NCBI RefSeq assembly: GCF_900109045.1 | Contig: NZ_FNYL01000023.1 | Coordinates: forward strand, 1-50,805 | Length of the DNA: 50,805 nt | Direction: 5' to 3' | DNA from: Dyadobacter sp. SG02 | GTDB taxonomy: Bacteria > Bacteroidota > Bacteroidia > Cytophagales > Spirosomataceae | Shown here: in pieces, positions 1-8,239 of the stretch | How positions within the stretch are numbered: position 1 is the stretch's first letter | How the letters are laid out: each line of letters begins with the position of its first letter | Notes under the pieces: model-generated | Told to the model about the DNA's origin: nothing | The model's input: the letters and a program-made list of their open reading frames with translations, nothing else | The model's database searches: none | Position numbers and translations under genes: made by a program

Positions 1-12
1 TGTTTTTTTCAT
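1..12 (-). CDS. Start of a third secreted-protein gene, cut by window edge
   Basis: An ATG followed by AAA AAA ACA (Met-Lys-Lys-Thr) reads leftward off the window. It starts 33 bases downstream of the stop of the preceding secreted-protein gene and has the same Met-Lys-Lys-Thr opening as the gene at 1467-2117. It is probably the next member of the same operon and begins with a signal peptide. Only four codons are visible, so no function can be assigned. Confidence 0.45.
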
Positions 13-45
13 GATTGCAAAATTTTGGTATGAACTCGCGTCCGT

Positions 46-1422
46 CTACATGTTTTTGAATACCTGTATGATCAGGTTATTGTTGACATTGTCGGCCACT
101 ACTTCTCCCCCGGACAGGTCAGGAATGAACACGCGCAGGGGATAAGTTCCACTAGGCGTCGCAGAGGCAATCGAGACCGTAGCTGTAATGCTGTTACCCA
201 ACGGTGATGCAGGGATATCCGTGTTAGTAGTCAGCGTATAATAGGTCCCCGAGTTGGTAATGGTCCATTCGGCTGCCGAGGCGCCTGTCAAAGCGATCAC
301 CGAGGTAGGCGTTGGCTTATAAACCCGCACAGTGATCAGATCGCTTGCAACTGTTGCCGTGCGCATGTTACGAAGCCTTACCGTAAAAGGCCTTACGGTC
401 TCTGCCGTAGAAAAAGTCACATTGGGCATGATCGTAAAAGGCCGCAGGTCAGGGGTGGTTGCCAGGGCCTGTGTGGAGCCGATGCCAATCTGGGTGATCG
501 CCGCACCAGCAGGTACAGTTCCGGTCAGCGTGCTGTTTTCTGTTACAGCTGATGCATTGGCCGAGCCGCTCAAATCGAGCCATTGGGAACCGTCCCAGCC
601 GATCAGTCTCAAATTCGAAGCCGTAGATTCGAAAGCAGTCAGATTGGGGATAGAGACCGTAATTTCCAGGTCGTTAGTAGAGGCGGTAACAGCGACCCAA
701 TCCCAGCTGCCTGCGGTGTATACCCGTGCAATGGAAGGGGATGGAGTGCTCGGTGCTTCGCCCAGATCCGATGCGTAGGCTACGCTCAGATGCGCATTGG
801 CATTTGCCGGAGCGGACATCTCCAACGTTCTCACATCGGAAGCGCTGCCGACCGGGAAAGTAAAGTCTGAATTACCGATTTTGGAAACATACCCGTCTAC
901 GTGCTGCGCATCTGTGAGTCCTCCCGTGTAGGTAGCACCTGCCTGGAACCTGAGCGCACCGGTTGCCGCGTTGGCTCGTACGGTGGTCGTGATCCCGTTT
1001 TCAAAGGTTGCTGTGGCAAACACATTCGCGCCAGAGGTGTTGGTGATGTTGAATGCACTTGCCGCCCCGTTTTTCAATGCGAGCGTAGAAAAGTTAGGAG
1101 CGACACTACCGCTGATACCCTGCACACCGGCTGCCCCCGCCGGGCCGTTGAAATTGTCGGTGCTCCCGCCGGCCCCGTTGGCATTGTAGTTGTTATTGAC
1201 ACGCAGCGAGTTCGCATCTGTCTCATAGTGCTCAAATACTGCTCCCGAGGAAGCTGCGTAGGCGCCCGAAGCGGTTGCCGTTACAGCCGTGTAGCTCTCG
1301 CGGTTGCTTACCGCGCCATAGTTATTGAAAGTAGCCCCATCTATGACAAGCTGCGCGTGGGCTAGTTGGTTCCCCAACAGTAACGCCATACCTGCCATCA
1401 GGCTGATGTATTCTTTTTTCAT
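46..1422 (-). CDS. Secreted, Ala/Thr/Ser/Asn-rich surface protein
   Basis: 458 residues. Residues 1-23 form a signal peptide (Lys-Lys, hydrophobic core, cleavage near AHA-Q). The mature part is rich in Ala, Thr, Ser, Asn and Gly, contains no cysteine and reads as beta-rich. Around residues 176-195 there is a stretch (DGYVSKIGNSDFTFPVG) of a kind common in large Bacteroidota cell-surface proteins. The C-terminal 130 residues look like an Ig-like or bacterial-adhesin fold. No enzymatic motif is seen, and no clear type IX secretion C-terminal domain. The gene lies 44 bases downstream of the tail-fibre-like gene at 1467-2117, in the same direction, and is probably in the same operon. The likely role is an exported or surface-attached structural protein. 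Family assignment is uncertain. Confidence 0.75.
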   Translation of the reverse strand: MKKEYISLMAGMALLLGNQLAHAQLVIDGATFNNYGAVSNRESYTAVTATASGAYAASSGAVFEHYETDANSLRVNNNYNANGAGGSTDNFNGPAGAAGVQGISGSVAPNFSTLALKNGAASAFNITNTSGANVFATATFENGITTTVRANAATGALRFQAGATYTGGLTDAQHVDGYVSKIGNSDFTFPVGSASDVRTLEMSAPANANAHLSVAYASDLGEAPSTPSPSIARVYTAGSWDWVAVTASTNDLEITVSIPNLTAFESTASNLRLIGWDGSQWLDLSGSANASAVTENSTLTGTVPAGAAITQIGIGSTQALATTPDLRPFTIMPNVTFSTAETVRPFTVRLRNMRTATVASDLITVRVYKPTPTSVIALTGASAAEWTITNSGTYYTLTTNTDIPASPLGNSITATVSIASATPSGTYPLRVFIPDLSGGEVVADNVNNNLIIQVFKNM

Positions 1423-1466
1423 CGTGAAAGCTGTTTAAATGAAGACTGTATCTTACAACTCTCCGA

Positions 1467-2117
1467 CTAGTTCAAGTAGGTTACATCCAAATTGGAAGAA
1501 ATAGTACCACAAATTTGGTAGGCACTGGCAGGAGCACCGTTGTTATACCATCTGGTTGCCCTTACGTCGAAGGTGTGGTTTCCTGCGGTAACGGTGCGAA
1601 CACCGGACAAAGTCAATTCGAAGTGACCGCTCACTTCGGTCTGGATGATAATAAAGATGCCGCTGGCCACTCCATCGATATATATCTCAAAGCGGTTAAA
1701 CGGGCTGTAACCTGTCCATGCAGACACGTCGTCAACACCAAGTACGTAGTTGATAAATGCGGCTTTTTGACTGGGGAAATTGATGACATTGGTCGTATTC
1801 GAAACCGTTGTATAGGATCCTTCCGTCACACCGAAAAAAGCATCTGCCTGCGCGCCGTTTCCAATAGGTACTGCATAAGAGGCCGTTTGCGTAGCGGTGC
1901 TAGCACCCGATCCTGCAGGCGCTTGCCAACTGGCGATACCCGCCGCGTCAGAAGTCAATACTTTTCCGGCACCCTGGGTACCATCTTCGATAGCCACATT
2001 GCCCACAACATGCAATTTGGCCGCCGGAGTAGTTGTGCCGATCCCTACATTTTGAGCGATCGCAGCAGAAGCGGTAAGGCCCATCAATAGACTTAGGGAG
2101 TAGATTGTTTTTTTCAT
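1467..2117 (-). CDS. Secreted tail-fibre-like protein (NVGIGTTTP motif)
   Basis: 216 residues. A signal peptide covers residues 1-21 (cleavage near AIA-Q). The mature protein begins with the motif NVGIGTTTPAAKLHVVGNV, which is followed by a G-K-V-L-T-S-D-x-x-G-x-A-S-W-Q segment. This opening is typical of Bacteroidota exported proteins that resemble phage tail-fibre or trimeric collar segments. The remaining 140 residues look beta-rich, with an IYIDG/RATRWYN region that may be a small jelly-roll-like domain. First gene of a leftward operon that continues with 46-1422 and the gene at the window edge. The role is probably surface structure or adhesion; no enzyme motif is visible. Confidence 0.75.
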   Translation of the reverse strand: MKKTIYSLSLLMGLTASAAIAQNVGIGTTTPAAKLHVVGNVAIEDGTQGAGKVLTSDAAGIASWQAPAGSGASTATQTASYAVPIGNGAQADAFFGVTEGSYTTVSNTTNVINFPSQKAAFINYVLGVDDVSAWTGYSPFNRFEIYIDGVASGIFIIIQTEVSGHFELTLSGVRTVTAGNHTFDVRATRWYNNGAPASAYQICGTISSNLDVTYLN

Positions 2118-2610
2118 GTGAATTTTAAATTAGATTAAGAAATAATTGATAAAACTGTTGGAATACAGGTAATTGTACAGGCCGGTTGGCGAAAGCCAAT
2201 GATCGCTTGCTACACTAATCAGCCGACGACTGCCGGCAATACGCTTGAATTTTTCTTATCGTGGGAAGATCATGAGCTCAATGACCAGTGCGTGTTGGTA
2301 TTACAAATATGGGCGGTGAAATCGGATTGGATACAGACACTTTGTGGTAGGTTTGAGACGAGTTTTGGTAGTATTGGTGTGCAGGTCGGACTGAAATAGG
2401 CTGCTTTCCTTACGAAGTCTTGAGGGTAGATGCCATATTCTTGCCTGGATTTGCAGGTCAGGCGTCGAATTAGTGTTTATCGCAGACAAAATTGTGTCTG
2501 GTTGTAACTTTATTTGCTTGTTTGCATCAAGCTTGAAACGCATTGTGCCAGGTCTGTGTGCACATCGTTAAATTTGGAACCTCGCAGCACTCGTTGTTCG
2601 AGATGGGTAG
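2118..2610. other. Intergenic region upstream of the secreted-protein operon
   Basis: About 490 bases between the operon start at 2117 and the terminator hairpin at 2620. Short open frames here (2199-2399 plus strand, 2301-2543 minus strand) overlap each other and resemble no family. The part next to 2117 is AT-rich and should carry the operon promoter, but no clear TAnnTTTG box was found there. Confidence 0.4.
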
Positions 2611-2657
2611 AAAAAAACTAAGCCATTCCTGCTCTGTTCGCCGAGCATGAATGGCTT
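2611..2657 (-). terminator. Rho-independent terminator for the XRE regulators
   Basis: Arms 2620-2628 and 2649-2657 pair perfectly (AAGCCATTC/GAATGGCTT). After a one-base mismatch, 2630-2634 pairs with 2643-2647. On the minus strand the hairpin is followed by seven T (complement of 2611-2617). It lies 69 bases after the stop of the minus-strand gene ending at 2726. Confidence 0.75.
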
Positions 2658-2725
2658 CCATATCTTTAAATATACTTGCTGCTTCGCCTGGTCGTTTCCT
2701 GATTGATTGTCAACCAGAAACCGCC

Positions 2726-3109
2726 TCACGCCGGAACTTTTCGAAGCGTTTCATTTTTCTCCTCAATGATCCTCTTTTGACTTTCAATGATGTCCATTAA
2801 TTGTGCAATGATGTATTCGTAGTGATTTTTTTGAGGTTGATCCTTGCCTCGTTCCTCGGAAGTAATTCTCTTTTCAAGACTTTGTTGTTGGGTTTGAAGA
2901 ACCGGGGCCAATAGATTCAATAGATCCATATCCATAGCGCTTGCAACAGCAATCAGCAGGTGCAAGTCTAGCTGTTTACGTTCGCCTCTTTCGAGCCTTG
3001 CGTAACTTCTCTCGTCGATTCCAAGCTTGAAAGCTAGATCGGCTTGTGACATCCCGGCTGCTTCCCGGAGGCTTCGGATACGTTTTCGTATAAGGTCTTC
3101 TCTGGACAT
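2726..3109 (-). CDS. XRE-type HTH regulator with C-terminal coiled coil
   Basis: 127 residues from the ATG at 3109. An upstream TTG at 3154 would add 15 residues that do not resemble the family. Residues 5-60 form a Cro/C1-type helix-turn-helix (IRSLREAAGMSQADLAFKLG, then an ERSYARLERGER recognition region). The last 30 residues (YIIAQLMDIIESQKRIIEEK) look like an amphipathic coiled coil, probably for dimerisation. It is a paralogue of the gene immediately upstream (3151-3543), which shares the layout HTH, linker, IIexQ coiled coil. Both are probably co-transcribed and end at the hairpin at 2611-2657. DNA-binding regulator; targets are unknown but may include its own promoter. Confidence 0.8.
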   Translation of the reverse strand: MSREDLIRKRIRSLREAAGMSQADLAFKLGIDERSYARLERGERKQLDLHLLIAVASAMDMDLLNLLAPVLQTQQQSLEKRITSEERGKDQPQKNHYEYIIAQLMDIIESQKRIIEEKNETLRKVPA

Positions 3110-3150
3110 TTTTGTGGTGGTAAGATTTAAATTGGCTTTGCTGATAAAAA

Positions 3151-3543
3151 TCAAGTTTTGTAGCCTTGGCTATTGTTAGAGAGCTTATTAAGCTCAGCAA
3201 TGATGTTATGCTGCTTTTCGATAATCGACCGAAGTAAGGTGATCACCTCCTGGTAATGATACTCATCATTGATGAAATCCATCGATTCGGTTAATGCAAT
3301 GCCAGGTTGGGCTGACCAGTCGCGATTTTGCGTAATTGGTACCAAGGTTTGTTCAGGCGCCGTTTTCAACGCATCCGCGATCACCAGCAACTGATGAAGG
3401 TCCAATCGTTTTCGCTTGCCGGCCTCCAATTTTCGGTAGTTGGTGACGTCAAGATTGATCTTTCCGGCCATTTCTTTTTGGGAAATGCCCGCTGCCTGGC
3501 GCAATATCTTAACTTGATCGACAATGGTTTGTACTGGGTGCAT
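3151..3543 (-). CDS. XRE-type HTH regulator, paralogue of the next gene
   Basis: 130 residues, ATG at 3541-3543. Residues 7-60 carry a Cro/C1-type HTH (VKILRQAAGISQKEMAGKI, then a TNYRKLEAGKRKR segment). Residues 95-125 are a likely dimerisation coiled coil (VITLLRSIIEKQHNIIAEL). The gene downstream has the same architecture, so the pair arose by tandem duplication. The stop at 3151 lies 41 bases before the preferred start of the downstream gene. In Bacteroidota such short XRE proteins with a C-terminal helix are common; a phage-repressor or antitoxin role cannot be excluded, but no toxin gene is adjacent. Confidence 0.8.
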   Translation of the reverse strand: MHPVQTIVDQVKILRQAAGISQKEMAGKINLDVTNYRKLEAGKRKRLDLHQLLVIADALKTAPEQTLVPITQNRDWSAQPGIALTESMDFINDEYHYQEVITLLRSIIEKQHNIIAELNKLSNNSQGYKT

Positions 3544-3722
3544 AGGCTATTGAGAGTGCTGATAAAACTAATTGTACATGATGGATTGAGAGTATGCCGA
3601 CCGCTCAACTTGTTGCAAAATAATTTTTGGGTGTACTTCAATAATTGGCTATCTGGCGCTCAGATCTTTGGTCCCAGGATATACTCAATCATTACGCAGA
3701 TCGACAAAGGTAGATTAATCGA

Positions 3723-3743
3723 AGGTTCGTATATCTCGAACCT
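3723..3743. promoter_or_regulatory. 21-bp palindrome, candidate operator
   Basis: AGGTTCG and CGAACCT (3723-3729 and 3737-3743) form perfect 7-bp arms around a 7-bp centre TATATCT. The size and symmetry suit a dimeric HTH regulator. It is 180 bases upstream of the XRE gene start at 3543, so the XRE proteins are the obvious candidates to bind it. This is inference; no second copy was found in the window. Confidence 0.35.
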
Positions 3744-3811
3744 GTTCGAGGGATGAATAGAATTAAGACGATAAGTCACCCCTGTTCTAATTCGATTTGC
3801 CTAGAAACAAG

Positions 3812-3840
3812 ATGACCTCCCGCCAGGGGGAGGAGGTCAT
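3812..3840. repeat. GC-rich inverted repeat (hairpin)
   Basis: ATGACCTCC (3812-3820) pairs with GGAGGTCAT (3832-3840) across an 11-base loop. An alternative pairing uses the CCTCCC/GGGAGG core. No T-run follows on either strand, so a normal intrinsic terminator is unlikely. The nearest genes are the XRE gene (starting 3543, leftward) and RR-A (4331, rightward), neither of which ends here. Confidence 0.5.
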
Positions 3841-4280
3841 TCTGATATGATACTCAACGTGCTCGTCTAGACTAAGACAAGTTCTTTAAAGGCAATGATA
3901 TGTATTAACGTGTATGTGTATACGCGGTTCGGTTTTCGTTGCTGGCCGTGGTTTTTGGCAATGATTGCCTGATGTTCTTAAACATTCCCGTTTAAAACAT
4001 GGCTTTAAGCGGGATTAAACACCAGTCCTGTGTAATCTAGCTTTACCTTCCGAGTCCCTGTCGCCGGTCAATAGCTGAGCTATACGGCAGCAGGTTTACC
4101 AAGCTGGGAGTCGCGGCCCCGGCTGATGAACTCGACATGGCTTTTTCAAGGCGATCTGGATCTGGTCACAAAGCTATTGCGGAATTCCAGGAAAGGGAAT
4201 AGCTATTATTCGAGAAACTTCTAGAATCAATTACCTGCGTATCGCCGCATTTCAGCGGCACATTTTTGCCTGCGCCCATT

Positions 4281-4288
4281 TAACTTTG
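4281..4288 (+). promoter_or_regulatory. Candidate -7 box for RR-A
   Basis: TAACTTTG matches the Bacteroidota -7 consensus TAnnTTTG and lies 42 bases before the RR-A ATG at 4331. The TTG at 4266-4268 is only 12 bases upstream, shorter than the usual spacing, so the -33 element is not convincing. Confidence 0.35.
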
Positions 4289-4330
4289 CTTGTACCGAGC
4301 AAGATTCAATCGCGAACAGAAAATCAGAAG

Positions 4331-4978
4331 ATGAAAAGAGTTTTAATTGTAGACAACCAATTTTTGATGAGGTTAAGCCTAAGGGTAGTAATTAGAGAAC
4401 TAAGTGAGGAAATTGACGTTGCTGAGGCCGTGAATTTTAAGGAGGCACTTAAACTGCTGGTCTCCGGTCAATTTGATCTGGTCATTCTAGAAGTTTTAAT
4501 GGATGAATACTCGGGTATAAAGATGATGGAAATGATTCGCGGCATTGCGCCTTCTACGGCGGTGCTGATTTGCTCGACGGGGGATGAACTGCTGTATGCC
4601 GAACATTATATTCTGCGGGGAGCCAGTGGCTTTGTCGTTAAGACAGCCGAAAAGGAAGAAATCTTAACTGCTATTTCAACGGTTATCAATGGAAACCGTT
4701 ACCTCAGTGACAGGGTACATGATAGATTGTTGACAAGGACGGAGCTGAAAAGCAAAGTCAAAGAAGCACTCACAAAACGTGAAAGACAGATATTGCCGTT
4801 AATCCTGGAAGGCAGAACTACGAAGGAAATTTCGAAAATGCTGGAAATACATGTAAACAGTATCAATTTTTACAAGTCGAATATTTTTCGAAAAATGCAA
4901 GTGAATAATATTCTTGAATTAGCTGAAAAAGTGGATATCAGCAAGCTTTTTCCGCAATCTTACTCGGTCTCTGTCTGA
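4331..4978 (+). CDS. NarL/FixJ-type response regulator with atypical receiver (RR-A)
   Basis: 215 residues from the ATG at 4331; an upstream TTG at 4286 is less likely. Residues 1-120 are a receiver domain and 145-205 a LuxR-type HTH (LTKRERQILPLILEGRTTKE). In the receiver the phospho-acceptor Asp is replaced by Glu54 (FDLVILEVLMDEYSG). The acidic pocket is D8-N9 instead of two acidic residues, while Ser82/Thr83 and Lys104 are kept. The paralogue at 9345-9956 has Asp at position 54. Phosphorylation at this site is therefore doubtful and the protein may be constitutively active or differently controlled. The gene converges on the propeller kinase gene, overlapping it by 19 bases. It probably belongs to the same signalling module as the kinase and RR-B. 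Confidence 0.85.
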   Translation: MKRVLIVDNQFLMRLSLRVVIRELSEEIDVAEAVNFKEALKLLVSGQFDLVILEVLMDEYSGIKMMEMIRGIAPSTAVLICSTGDELLYAEHYILRGASGFVVKTAEKEEILTAISTVINGNRYLSDRVHDRLLTRTELKSKVKEALTKRERQILPLILEGRTTKEISKMLEIHVNSINFYKSNIFRKMQVNNILELAEKVDISKLFPQSYSVSV

Positions 4979-7900
4979 TTTTTGACCAGTGTGCCCGGCC
5001 TGGGCAGAAGCAGGTGGAAGCGAATGTAGTCAGTTTGACTAACCCAAACGGCAATATTAGCCAGGGTAGCTACTTCCTTAACAATTAACAACCCCAAACC
5101 TTTTAGCTGGCTCGAATTGGAGAATTTTTCCATGGCCACATCTTTGTCTTCCAAAGTAAGAAGTTCCAGTATTTGCTCAGGCAGATTTGCCGCTGTATTG
5201 GCAATGATAATCTCTTTGGTATCGGGCTGTGAATTGTTCAGATATACGCGGATTTCTCCCTGAAAGGTATATTTGGTGGCGTTGTCAAGCAAATTATGAA
5301 TGATTATGGAAAGGAGCTGATAGTTTGCGTCAACATGCTTGTTTTTGGGGATTTCATTGTAGAACCTGCTTGCATTGGTAAGCACTGTTTCCTGGAAAAG
5401 TTCATACTTCTCCTGAATTAATTGGTGGATGTTTACAGTTTCAATAGTCATTTTTTTGCCGTAAAGCTGTGCTCTGGCGAAACTGATCAGCTGTTCGAGC
5501 ATTGAACCCATCCGGTCGGACATATTTGAAACCATTAAGCCGACTTTAGAAATTTCATCGATTTGGCCTGACTCGGCCAGATCGGGGACTCTTTTAGAGG
5601 CAAACGAAATATACCTTAGCGGAGATTGTATGTCGTGACTGATCGAGCCTACGATTCGGGAAAGTAAATAAATCTGTTGATCCATATCTCTGCGGGACGC
5701 CTCAAGGCCTTCCAATGTCTGGCTCAATTTGCCTGTTCGAACAGCGATAACTTCTTCCAGTTCCGCGTTCTTTCTGATAATCGAGTTTAGCTTATGCCGA
5801 TTATAGGTATAAGTAAGCACGATCACCAGGCTGACGGTCCCTGCGACGATGGCCAGGATAATCCAGATATTTTCATACCAACTTTCAGGGAAGCTCAGCC
5901 GAACGTGTTTGGTTTCATAATTGTCCAGGCCGAAACCATTGTTTTTTCTAATGAAAAGTGAGTATTCCCCTGAGTAATGACCGGTCAGGTTCACGGTAAG
6001 CTCGTCGGTTTCGAAAGGTATCCAATCCGATGGAGTTATTGTCTCCGAGCCTTTGACGATCGCATAAGAAACATTCAGGTTGTCTTTGTGACCCAGATAC
6101 GCCGTAGCGAAATATAACCTGACATCTTCCACATGCTGCGCAAAATCGATCGTCTCGCCGGAAAAGTTGACCGGGATTCCGTTGGCTTCCACTGCAGTCA
6201 GAATAATTCTTTCATCAGGCAGGTGGCGACGGATTTCGGTTGGCTGAAACCAGATCAGGCCATTTAGCGAGGGTAATGAAATGAACCCGCTGGCTAACCT
6301 GACCCCGCAGGGCTGGCATTCGCCATTAAATTCGTTGGTGTTAAATCCTTCATCTTTTGCATGATAGTGGTAGTAAAGCCCACCCGTGTAGCGCCTTGTT
6401 GCAGCATGATCCGGACTATGCCTTTTGCCAGGGTATTTCTGCGCATATACAAGCAGATCGTTCTTTTTGACCTGAAACAATCCCTTGTTGGTGGTAATCC
6501 ACAGGTAACCCAGCCCGTCTTCCACAACGCAATGAGAGCTCGCCAGATAGCGTTTTCGGTCAAGGGGAAAACGGGTTAGCTTTCCATCAGCAGTCAAAAG
6601 CATCAACCCGGTTTCCAGGCCCGTTATCCACACCCGACCATTATCTGACGGATGTATGCTCTTAATGTGTATTCCGTGGGTGCCCTCTATGAGTGAGCTG
6701 GTTTCTGTGAGCGTGTTTACCCGGTAAAGTCCTTTCAAGGTGCCCGCAAGTATTTCGGTTTCACGATTAGACTCCAGACAAGTGATTTCTTTCAGCGCCT
6801 GGCCATCTATTAGCTTCGGTCGGATCTTCTTGGTTGCTGTTTCGCCTCTGTACAAGCCCTCGCCGATTACACCTATCCAGATAGCATTACCCGCGCCCTC
6901 GCACAGGGCTGTGATGTCTTTTTCGAAAGTCCATACCTCATCGGGTCTTAATGACTTTTGATCGATTCGGAGAAGTGTTTGATAGCGTTTGGTCCAGATC
7001 GTGCCATTTCGGCTTTTAACCATAATTCGCTTCTCGAAAGGATTGATTTTTGCGATCGCGCCGACAGATTTGTGGTAGCTTTGACCGGCAACCGGGCCCT
7101 TTCCGATAATGATACCCGTGGGCGTAATCACACTGCTTGCGGAGTAGGGGACTTGTGCGTAGAACACATTTTCTCCCACCTCTCCTTTGACCACTAGGGG
7201 CGTAAATTGTGTTCTGCTCAACACGAAAAGTCCATTTACCCGGCTGCCCAAAAAGACTTTTTGCGAAACATTATCCAAATAGATGACATCAACACCCAAT
7301 GCAAGCAGGTCAAAATCCTCAACCAGCAGTTTCGCGGAAAGATCGCCATTGTCCTGCTGGACGAGCATGTACAGGTTCTTGCCGGAGAAAAAAAAGGCCT
7401 GTTCGGAATTGCCATTCCAATAGAATTTCTGTCGCTTGGTTGGCCGGCCGTCCTTTGGGTCTTCTATGCCTGGGGCAAGCGCAAAATGCGAGGTCTTGCT
7501 CTGGGATATTTGTATACAGTTCCCGTGACCCATCCGGTAATATAGCTTCCCGCGAATCGAAAAGTAGTTCCACAGCTGACGACCAGGACTTGGTCTTTGG
7601 TAGCGTTTTTTCCAATCCTGGTAGTAGGCGATTTTGCTTTTAGTGACCATGAAAAAATTACCTTCGCCGCCACCGGCCATGATCATGTGATGGTCGTTGC
7701 CGGTCGAATCAGAATAGAGCAGGTCAGGAAGGCCGGCAACATAGGTGATGTCGTTCAGATCATTGATATCCAAGCCCAGGGAACGCAAGCGCTGATCCCG
7801 ATTTGGATAATAGTTTGAATCTGCGGTGGCATGACCCGCTTCAATCTTTACCGAGTAATGTGGCCAAAACCTCGCGTAGGCGACCTTGACCCTCTCAGGA

Positions 7901-8199
7901 CGGCCCAATGCCTTTAACTTGTGAGATCGCACCGAACTTCGTATACTGGCAACACGGTTACTGGCAATATTAAGATTGGAACCATTGAAGACTTCAAAAT
8001 GGTGACCATCGAAACGGACCAGACCATCCTCCGTCGCTAACCAGATAAAACCATCATCGTCGGATGAAATCCCTTTTACGCTATTTTGTGGTAGCCCATT
8101 GTCCGCAGTATATTGGCTGACAGAATAACCAACTTGACCGTATAAAGTATTCCGCCAAGCAGGCAGTAAGGCCAGTAAAAATAGTAGTAGTCTTTTCAT
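4960..8199 (-). CDS. Propeller-type sensor histidine kinase (first copy)
   Basis: 1079 residues, ATG at 8199. A signal peptide/N-terminal hydrophobic segment covers residues 1-21. Next comes a long periplasmic region of two-component-regulator propeller repeats (NGLPQNSVKGISSDDDGFIWL at the N-terminus, similar WITTNKGLF blades further on), then a Y_Y_Y-like domain near 690-770. A transmembrane helix lies at about 778-800, a coiled coil at 805-845, and the H-box SHDIQSPL has His855. The N-box is HNLLDN around 968-973, and a G-box KGLGLLIVKE starts near 1033. The usual D-x-G-x-G (G1) motif is replaced by IANTAANLP, as in the paralogue at 15910-19146 (IANSGANIP). It presumably phosphorylates RR-B, 41 bases upstream in the same operon. 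Unlike typical hybrid two-component systems it has no receiver or AraC domain. The signal sensed is unknown. Confidence 0.9.
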   Translation of the reverse strand: MKRLLLFLLALLPAWRNTLYGQVGYSVSQYTADNGLPQNSVKGISSDDDGFIWLATEDGLVRFDGHHFEVFNGSNLNIASNRVASIRSSVRSHKLKALGRPERVKVAYARFWPHYSVKIEAGHATADSNYYPNRDQRLRSLGLDINDLNDITYVAGLPDLLYSDSTGNDHHMIMAGGGEGNFFMVTKSKIAYYQDWKKRYQRPSPGRQLWNYFSIRGKLYYRMGHGNCIQISQSKTSHFALAPGIEDPKDGRPTKRQKFYWNGNSEQAFFFSGKNLYMLVQQDNGDLSAKLLVEDFDLLALGVDVIYLDNVSQKVFLGSRVNGLFVLSRTQFTPLVVKGEVGENVFYAQVPYSASSVITPTGIIIGKGPVAGQSYHKSVGAIAKINPFEKRIMVKSRNGTIWTKRYQTLLRIDQKSLRPDEVWTFEKDITALCEGAGNAIWIGVIGEGLYRGETATKKIRPKLIDGQALKEITCLESNRETEILAGTLKGLYRVNTLTETSSLIEGTHGIHIKSIHPSDNGRVWITGLETGLMLLTADGKLTRFPLDRKRYLASSHCVVEDGLGYLWITTNKGLFQVKKNDLLVYAQKYPGKRHSPDHAATRRYTGGLYYHYHAKDEGFNTNEFNGECQPCGVRLASGFISLPSLNGLIWFQPTEIRRHLPDERIILTAVEANGIPVNFSGETIDFAQHVEDVRLYFATAYLGHKDNLNVSYAIVKGSETITPSDWIPFETDELTVNLTGHYSGEYSLFIRKNNGFGLDNYETKHVRLSFPESWYENIWIILAIVAGTVSLVIVLTYTYNRHKLNSIIRKNAELEEVIAVRTGKLSQTLEGLEASRRDMDQQIYLLSRIVGSISHDIQSPLRYISFASKRVPDLAESGQIDEISKVGLMVSNMSDRMGSMLEQLISFARAQLYGKKMTIETVNIHQLIQEKYELFQETVLTNASRFYNEIPKNKHVDANYQLLSIIIHNLLDNATKYTFQGEIRVYLNNSQPDTKEIIIANTAANLPEQILELLTLEDKDVAMEKFSNSSQLKGLGLLIVKEVATLANIAVWVSQTDYIRFHLLLPRPGTLVKNQTETE

Positions 8200-8239
8200 A
8201 TTTTCAGGATAATCAGGCGCCGGATGGGTTACAACCTTA

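Larger units (their letters stand above)
3544..4280. other. Long intergenic region upstream of XRE pair and RR-A
   Basis: About 740 bases between the divergently transcribed XRE gene (3543) and RR-A (4331). No convincing gene was seen; the open frame 3328-3756 is a shadow. It holds a 21-bp palindrome (3723-3743), a GC-rich hairpin (3812-3840) and, just beyond, a -7-like box (4281-4288). The part 4000-4200 is GC-richer than its flanks and could be gene debris, but I recognise no protein in it. Confidence 0.5.

Noticed and set aside
332..1365. Long plus-strand open frames opposite the secreted protein
   Set aside because: Shadows caused by the composition of the real minus-strand gene, which has a signal peptide.
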